Origin: Capitella teleta
Lineage: Eukaryota; Annelida; Polychaeta; Capitellidae
Length of the DNA stretch: 64,000 nucleotides
Assembly (NCBI GenBank): GCA_000328365.1
Contig: KB293180.1
Coordinates: 782,408 to 846,407, forward strand
Direction of reading: 5' to 3'
This document shows, one piece after another, positions 57,125-64,000 of the stretch (position 1 is its first letter; every line of letters starts with the position of its first letter). Position numbers and translations under genes: made by a program. Under the pieces are notes generated by a model. It was not told where the DNA came from, did no database searches, and was given only the letters and a program-made list of their open reading frames with translations.

Positions 57125-57900
57125 CTTGAGAAAATGCCGATATTCGCTACGGTAATGCCCTCAATATACGTGTACGAATCAGCGTTCATATAATTAGGTC
57201 AAATTTACCGTAAGTTGTAGTTTCTTCTAAATTGTGCGCGGTTTCATTTTCCGAATGAATTTATATTCGCATTGAAAACGAATCGAAGCAAGGTAAGATT
57301 TGATTTTCTTGAAGATCCATATTTATGTATGGCAAATATTTTTAAATAATTAATCTGTTTCCTTTTTGAGGTACAATATATGGCCTTACAACTTCAGATG
57401 TGGTCTAAATCCTTGCAGCAAAATTAGTGAATGTGAGCGATAATAAGGGCATTTCAGATTTCCAATTTGGCGAATTGAAATTATTATTCGATCATCGATG
57501 CCACAGGTGACAGTTGTCCTGTGAATCGTGACCCGCTCGCTCTAACCTGCTAACGCTTGGGAAACAGTAAAGGGACATATTGTAGGTCAAATAACACAGC
57601 AATAAAAATTAATATAAGACTGTTAAAGTGTTAATATCATATGCGAAAAAGTTTGAGACTTTGAAGAGTTTGAAGTTTGAAGGCCAACTGCCTATGATTC
57701 TGAACTCGGATCATTATCCTGATTTATTCGGAGATAGGGCCTATCTTGATAATGATCTGAGTTCAGAATTTTAATTGCTCAAAGTTTGACTCTGGGTCAA
57801 AGCGACATGCAGTGGCGCCATTCACACTGCGACTGGAACACTGGGTCTTGAACTCTCTATAGTAAGTTATAGTGGCAAGCATGATCATCCGCAGAAAATA
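57125..57900. other. upstream flank of the JmjC gene
   Basis: Contains the presumptive JmjC promoter (no TATA box recognised) and, at its far end, the hairpin at 57697-57769. No exon seen. Confidence 0.45.
57697..57769. repeat. hairpin, 22-bp stem
   Basis: Arm 57697-57718 (ATTCTGAACTCGGATCATTA + TC) pairs with 57748-57769 except for one G opposite T. The 29-nt loop itself contains the palindrome AGATAGGGCCTATCT. It lies just outside the pogo-like element; it could be a foldback element or a small-RNA precursor. Confidence 0.75.
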
Positions 57901-57904
57901 CCAA

Positions 57905-59106
57905 TCACAGTCAAAGCTCGCTATTACGAACTCGGATGTATAGAACTTCCGGTTATATAGAACTATTTGTTGGATCCCTGCCAGATCCCCATCTTTTAAC
58001 ATTGCAGGTTCATCGGATAATGTGAACTACGCATTGTTCGAACTTCCGGTTAATACAAATCAAATATCGAGTCCCCTGAGCAGAGTTGACTCCTGCCATT
58101 ATGAACTCACGATAGGAAAGGTTTACAATATCCACTCATCAAGCCATTGTTGACTGTTTGCGAGTCGATTTCTCATTCGGCTTGCTTGGCTAATCATTTA
58201 ACTGTCATTTCACACTTATTTGATATCAAAGCAGAAATGCCGCGAATCGCGGGAGCCGCTGATTTCAAAGTGCTTTCACCTTCGTCTCTAACAAAAGGCT
58301 AAATAAACAATCAAGCAACTTTACCAAGCTGTTTAATGAATTGTTATTTCTAATTGCAATTGCGGTGAAGTTAAGGAGACAGACATTGCAGAGAATAACA
58401 CACTCAGCCTGTGACGCAGGCGAATACCAGACTTTGAGTTGGCCTACATTATGCTCATGTCAGCGTGGATCAAGACGGCAGATATACGCTATACTATTAT
58501 ATATGGATCAAGGCCAAGAACAGAGATCGGCAGTGGAGCTGTTCGTAAGTGCTCCAGGGTGCAGTTTATTCACCTCTCTTGCATCAGTTGCCTAACAATT
58601 AAGCAGACGGCACAACTACACAAGCACCGGTCACATGTTACCTCTCTTGCTGATCAAAGTCAGAGATTTCACAATAAAGTTCATAAACTCATGGTTTCAA
58701 ACAGTTTTAAACAATGAACATGGTTTACACCTGTGTTCGTTCTGACAAATATAGTTATATTATTAATTATAATTATATAATTTGAACAATTTTGAAGTGA
58801 AATTTAACGTCTTAAAATTGACATTTATATTATAGAATTATCTCAGTACAACAATGTGATTAGGGTATACCCATATAGTGTTGTACTGAGATATTTCTCC
58901 TTGTTATAAATAATAAATCGTGCTCTATTACCTTAATTTCGATCGTGAGAGAAGATATGCTGATGGTGAATCATTACGCAAGTGCATGAATCATAACGTA
59001 TTTACGGGATCGGAGAAATTTTTATGTTCTCCTCATATATAGAACTCCTGGTATTACAAACTAATATTTATGGCCCCTGAAGGTTCGTACTTTTGACTGT
59101 ACTGCA
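57905..59106. mobile_element. pogo/Tigger-like DNA transposon relic
   Basis: The left end is CACAGTCAAAGCTCGCTATT and the right end, in complement, TACAGTCAAAAGTACGAACC; both continue into ACGAAC...AGTTCTATAT-like words, as in pogo/Tigger terminal repeats. The interior keeps only faint coding traces (for example from an ATG at 58237, reading MPRIAGAADFKVLSP). No intact transposase, so it is old and immobile. Confidence 0.55.
58840..58892. repeat. 53-nt hairpin with perfect 14-bp stem
   Basis: ATCTCAGTACAACA at 58840-58853 is exactly complementary to 58879-58892, and the loop contains the palindrome GGGTATACCC. It lies inside the pogo-like relic and may be a nested foldback. Confidence 0.8.
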
Positions 59107-60553
59107 AAATGAGGGAGAGATGGATGATTAGATCGCAAACACACACAGTGGCATGTAGTAATGCGAAAATCAGATCCGTTGAAAAATCGATTTTGATATA
59201 CATACCAGTCATGCATACCAGAAGAAATGAGAGACAACTATACTGCTCAGCGGCGCTCGTATGTGTTTGAGATAGCTGGGCTAGATGGCTTCTATAAAAC
59301 AGGAATTTTCTGCGGAATCAAATTTCGCGGTTTTATGGCTCAGGCTTATATCGCGGCATCAATTATTCGCGGTCAAGGGTAGGGTCATAGCCCAGAAGAA
59401 TCTCGCTGGCATCTAATTTTTTTAGGTGCATAGTGACCTCGAGGATAGTGAAAATTTCATGTTGTACAATATTCCTTTCCGCGATATCACGCTATCCGGA
59501 AGGGTATTGTGATATCGATATCAGAAAAATATTTGATGTTGATGACACCCCTAATTATCATGCCCAGTCTATCTTAGTGAGCATTTATGTTTCTAATAAT
59601 AGCTGATATGTCACTGCTCATGCCTCATGGCTATCGTAATTATGATCCGTACACGGAAATGGATCCCCAGTCAAACCATTGAAATGAAACTAGAGCTGGG
59701 TGGGTAGTGTTCAAACAGATCAGATCCAGATCTTAATTATGGCATCAGTATCTGCAGATCCGGATCCTATGCAGGGCACATGGTATCAACCGTTGGTGGA
59801 ATTGATCTAATGAATTGCTTTGATGGGCTTATTGGTGCCTATTAGATTCCAGATGTAAAGAAAGTCAGGCCTAATTTCATAACAAAATCCTGTACAAAGC
59901 TCTGTTTTTATCTCTCATTCTTTGAGGTGACAATGGACTAGTAGTCATGAGTTTGGACATGAGGTTGACCAGTGGTGTCACAGTTTATGTGTTAGACTGT
60001 TGGTATAATTTATAAAACTCGATGTTTGTATAATGACGTTTCACGCCTGATTACCTGAATGTGTTTATACATTAATCAAGTGTCCTTCCCTTCACTGCGT
60101 TAAGGATTAATGGCAGCTCTTGTGCATGCATGCAGTCAGGGAGGGGACCCTCTGCTTTGGGCTAGCATTCTATTTTTAGAATTTAAAGGCGCTTGGTGAG
60201 CTTGCGCTTGACCTGCTTGCTGTTCAAAAGTTGAAAGGGGTGTTGCCTGCTCACAGTTATGACATAATAGTGCACCACTGTGCAGGATCATCCGTTTGCA
60301 GGATCCGATCAATCAAGCATTTTGTACGGGTAACGGATCCTGAGAAAATGGCTCGAATCTACGGGTACGAATCCTCGGGTACGGCTACGGTACCTGCCCA
60401 GCTTTAAATAAAACCATCACCAAACTGTCCTTTTTTCAGTATCATTACTTCTTGGTCTACGTTATGCAATAAAATTTACGTTTTAATAAATTTATGAAAA
60501 AGTGAAAAAACATTACAATTATATGCATATTTTGATGAAGCTTCTCTTTTCAG
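59107..60553. other. non-coding flank upstream of the SNAPC2-like exons
   Basis: No exon recognised, though the first coding exon of the SNAPC2-like gene should lie somewhere in or before it. A repeated GGATC/ACGGGTAC-rich patch occurs at about 60280-60400. Confidence 0.4.
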
Positions 60554-63471
60554 CATGCAAGAAGATGCTCCAAAGCGAAGAAGGTAATTTTTGATCACAA
60601 ATCGAAGAATAGATGGCACAGCTACGATGATCGCAAACTGCTGCTTCTTGGCCTCAAAAGGTCAGTGCTCTCTGAGGAATCTATGACAAAAATAAATGAT
60701 CTCTTCCTCTAATTAAGATATGGAGTCAATTTGGACATCATTCAGAAACGACTATTGCCTTCAATTCCTAAAGAAAAGGTTTGTTTTGTGGTGTAGTTTT
60801 CTGTGTGCTTTCTCAATGTGTAAATTGTGTATGCTTCAATATTTCAGCTGGAGAAATTCATCACTTCTAACAACCTCAAGCAAAATCGTAGGTTTCTCTT
60901 TTTCACCTTCTGGAATGTTTTAGGGGTTTTTTCTTTCAGGAATTCTTCTGCCTGATGAATACGCTGGGTCCACTCCTATTGAGGTTGGTGTCAAATTATT
61001 GCTGATATCAAGATAATCACACTTATTACACATGCTCCAAATTAAACATGAGTGATTGTATGTTTCAAAACCACTGATATATTTTATATTTTAAAGTTTT
61101 GGCAAGAGAAAGATGGAGACTGGGTTCATGTAGTATTTTACTTTGGTTTGTCTTGATATGCATTTATACTCAATGTCACCATTAGTTGAGACGTATTTGC
61201 ATTCAATCTCAAATCTCAATCATCAATGCACAGCGCACTATCCACCTTCACTAAATGCTCATCAGTGCCAGTCATAACGCCAGCATCAGTGCCATCACCC
61301 ATCATGCCATCTGTGGATATTTGTGGAATCCCCAAAACATGCAGTAGCTGCATCAGAAATCATATTTCATGATAAAATTAATTTCCATGAGCATATGGGA
61401 TTCTATTACCCGAACAGGAAGTAGTAGGGTGAGTTTCTCATCCTAACAGAATTGTCGGAACGATTTCTCATTCAAAATCTCCTTTTTAAATTTGATCAAA
61501 TTCAAAATTTCTGGTCTGCGTGATGTAGCATTGAATTAATTGGCCCCCTCACTTTGTTATTAACAAGTGTGGAGTGTTCTAACACATTCTCGTGTTTGGG
61601 GAATCCTTCAGCTCGACAAAAGGACTTTCAAATAGTTTAGGAATAGTTCTTATTAGACTTTATTTCATATTCAATCAGCGGTGGTTGCAGTTAGCAGATG
61701 AACTCACGGTCACAAAGGAGGATTCTTCAGAATGCCTTGGTGATGTAGGTCACATGGTTTTCCAAGCAAAGTGGAAATACAATACATTTTGTCATTTCTA
61801 GGTGTTTTCTGTTCTTGGGGATTTGGAACCTCATGATACACACAACTGTGTCAGTGAGGCGAATTGGCCATCCATCTACAACTACTTTGCTGTTCTGCTG
61901 CAGGGAGGCACTCCGCCTAATTTAAGAGCAGTCGGTAAGTCTATCCTCATCTTTGGTTACAGATTTCAGATCTACAAAGCTTAATTACAAGTTACAATAG
62001 CTGGTATTTAGAGATTTAGAGTATTTTCTGTGGGATTTTTTCCTCTAATTTTCTTATTACTCTGCAGATGCAGCTGTTGTTCTGCGGCTGCTCCAGGATT
62101 TGGCCGATTACATCCGCACCCTAGACATACAGAAGCAACGCAAATTGATGTTGCGTAAACACGCTCTTTTGGTGAATGGTGCGAAGCTCAATCGTCAGCA
62201 TCGCAAAGAACTCCTTGAGATGGCGTTGCAGGGAGGTACATATCTCTTCCAAGACAACATGAATCTTATTTGACCCTCTGTCATGAGAGCAATGGTTTAT
62301 AAGTAGCAGAATTGTTAATGCTGTAAAAGGTCAAAATTTAGGCTAGGATTAAATCCATCAATTCTGAGACTTCCTCTGAATTTTCTGTTTCAACTACTTT
62401 AGCTTCATATGATCCAGGAAAATTACCATTCAAAGGAATTGAAGTGTCTATTTGCTGTTTTAGTACACACATAAGAATTAGCCAGGTGTATATTTTTCCT
62501 TTCTCTTGCCTTCTTTAACACGCCGTTGACTCCATAGCAATCACACTTCTGCTGAAAATGTTTATTTCAAATGTGATTTTCTCCTTCTGAGCCATTCATA
62601 AATAGCCGTAAGTACTGAAATGATTGAGATATTTTGCTGAAATTCACTTCAAACTGTTCTAAAACCAAAATGAATTTCAAAGCAAAGCAATTTGTTCTAA
62701 AAAGCTGTAGCAAAAACCCAGACTAGTTTTTTCACTGCTTTTCATGATGGAGGGTCGCATCTATCATTGACCCATTTCGCCAAGAATTCCTGTGAACTGC
62801 TGTCAATTCCTAATCTGTTGCTTCAACAATCACACTCACCCTCTAGAAGCGAGACTGGTCCCTCTAGAAGCGAGACTGGTGTTAATAAAACTGATATTCT
62901 GAGGTTTAAGAGGGGAAGATAGTTATGTGTGCGAGGAGATTTGTTTGGATGGTCACATTCTTGTTTTCCTCTGCAGACTTAGTTATTTAATATTTATGTC
63001 TTGCTAAACCTGAAAAGAACAGAAATTAATTTCATTTACACTTAATAGTAAATTGAGGAATTGAAATGTAAGTCAATGTGAATTTATGTTCATTCCCTTT
63101 ATCTCATGTCACTATTGTGAACTTATTAGGCTTAAAATGCCACGTCCTGTTGAATGCTCTCGTTGTTTGTTAGTCTACTTTCTTCTTTCAATCCAATTTC
63201 CAGATCCACTGGACTTGGATGACGCAACGTTTAGAGCATGGACTGAAGAAGCGAGCGACGTTAAACCATCCATCAAAGGTGCACATCTGCCTCTCTGTCC
63301 TGTAATGCAACTTTTTTTCTCAACGCAGCTGACGATACGCCAGCGACTTCCTCTTCCAACAAAACCCCGACTTCATCTTCATCTCGCCAAGGAGATAAAA
63401 GCAAGACACAGACAAGAAAAGAGAACGCTTTGGCGAGACGATGTTGTGCTTTTGCCATCATCACACACTAA
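60554..63471 (+). CDS. SNAPC2: SNAPC2-like, snRNA-activating protein complex subunit 2 (first exon not found)
   Basis: Subunit of the SNAPc complex, which drives transcription of U-snRNA genes in the nucleus. Exons: 60554-60660, 60718-60778, 60848-60887, 60940-60983, 61679-61744, 61802-61934, 62068-62235, 63204-63278, 63329-63471; phases agree and give 278 residues. The first listed exon opens in phase 0 at a splice acceptor with a stop upstream, so a short 5' exon with the ATG is missing from this model. The N-terminal part is Myb/SANT-like (WHSYDDRKLLLLGLKRYGV). Two blocks match vertebrate SNAPC2 in order: TPIE-RW-LQLADELT (human APIEVWTDLAEKIT) and SIYNYF...PPNLRAVDAAVVLRLLQDL (human [32 protein letters not shown]). 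The serine/threonine-rich C-terminus ends at TAA 63469-63471. The last exon overlaps, in another frame, sequence like the next gene, so the C-terminus is the least certain part. Confidence 0.8.
62847..62880. repeat. 21-bp direct repeat, two copies
   Basis: CCCTCTAGAAGCGAGACTGGT occurs twice in tandem in the intron before the eighth listed SNAPC2-like exon (about 62840-62880). Simple local duplication. Confidence 0.8.
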
Positions 63472-64000
63472 AACTTTTGTGTATGGCAAGTACAAGGAGT
63501 CCATCAGAGATGGTAAATATAATTTTTGGCATGAGAATAAAGTCACATGAATCTTTTTCCCTCCAGATCAGCGCATGGTTGGAAAATCGAGCTTCTTCTC
63601 ACTCTGGAAGCAGCTAGTACTGCATGTACTAGCCTGCCGCCCAATGACGGATCTGTGCTGGGAATGCCAGCAAAGCATGCAACTGATTTATCGAAGTGGG
63701 AATCTGTCAGAGGAAGAAAAAAGGTACAGGTTGATCCACATTGAATAATGGCTGTTATCTTTACTGTTATTTTCATTTCAGTGCAAAGCTCAGCAAGATG
63801 GAGAGTCACCTGTCCCGAGTTCGAGAAGAAAGAGCATTCTACAAAGAGCTGGTGGAGGAGTCTAAGAAGACCTCCAAAGACCTGGCCATCTCTGAGCTGG
63901 AGCAGAGCGCTCCCTGCAGCCGCCCGGTCTCCATGCACTATTCTTTTGATTATGCACAGCAAGTTCACCTGCCTAGTGATCCCTTGCAGCCTGGCCCAAT
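63428..64000 (+). CDS. 5' part of an uncharacterised multicopy-type invertebrate protein (runs off the window)
   Basis: Exon pieces about 63428-63512, 63567-63723 and 63782-64000+, joined by in-phase GT-AG introns. They read LLPSSHTKTFVYGKYKESIRD, then FFSLWKQL...CRPMTDLCWECQQSMQL and LSEEEKR, then HLSRVREERAFYKEL and finally MHYSFDYAQQVHLPSDPLQPGP. I recognise this as a family present in many copies in corals, molluscs and other marine invertebrates, whose later part (beyond this window) is an RNase-H-like DUF7869-type domain. The CxxC-type pair in LCWECQQ may bind metal. Function is unknown; many copies per genome and the RNase-H-like fold hint at a transposon origin (inference). The start is unresolved: the same frame is open back to 63086, overlapping the last SNAPC2-like exons in a different frame. 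Confidence 0.6.

Overview
The window is animal nuclear DNA: AT-rich, with multi-exon genes, GT-AG introns (some only about 50 bp), many degraded transposons, microsatellites and two assembly gaps. Gene content and the LINE and pogo-like repeats fit a marine invertebrate, most likely a non-vertebrate deuterostome (lancelet, hemichordate or echinoderm). The sequence alone does not settle the species.

Layout. (1) 2.1-37.3 kb is framed by two intact, near-identical Cys-loop (pentameric ligand-gated) ion-channel genes in convergent orientation: copy 1 on + (2286-7549) and copy 2 on - (37159-31863). Each has seven exons of identical lengths and encodes 512 residues with a signal peptide; the two proteins are about 95% identical. 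The 24 kb between them holds no gene I can support, only relics: a repeat family in direct and inverted copies, degraded retroelement-like pieces, a Tc1-like transposase relic, minisatellite and microsatellites, and the gaps. (2) 37.7-39.1 kb (-) carries a single-exon type II membrane protein of a glycosyltransferase-like family. (3) 40.7-43.8 kb is a nest of transposon debris (pogo-like element with an inserted MITE, then the 5' half of a LINE). (4) 44.2-53.2 kb (+) is a complete 16-exon KIF6-like kinesin of 1263 residues with an unusual basic insertion in the motor. (5) 53.7-57.1 kb (-) is a complete four-exon JmjC dioxygenase with a signal peptide, converging on the kinesin with about 420 bp between stop codons. 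(6) 57.9-59.1 kb is a second pogo-like relic. (7) 60.5-63.5 kb (+) is most of a SNAPC2-like gene (snRNA-activating complex subunit 2), followed immediately by the start of an uncharacterised multicopy-type gene that runs off the right edge.

These genes do not form one pathway. The most interesting part is the receptor pair. Exons 2-7 with their short introns are almost the same in both copies, while intron 1 and everything after the stop differ, and the few protein differences pile up in strand beta-9/loop C of the ligand site. The channel also lacks residues that define most relatives: no 9-prime leucine in M2, no loop-B tryptophan and no vicinal cysteines.

Exon models were worked out by hand from splice signals and phase agreement; family names come from recognition of motifs, not from a database search.
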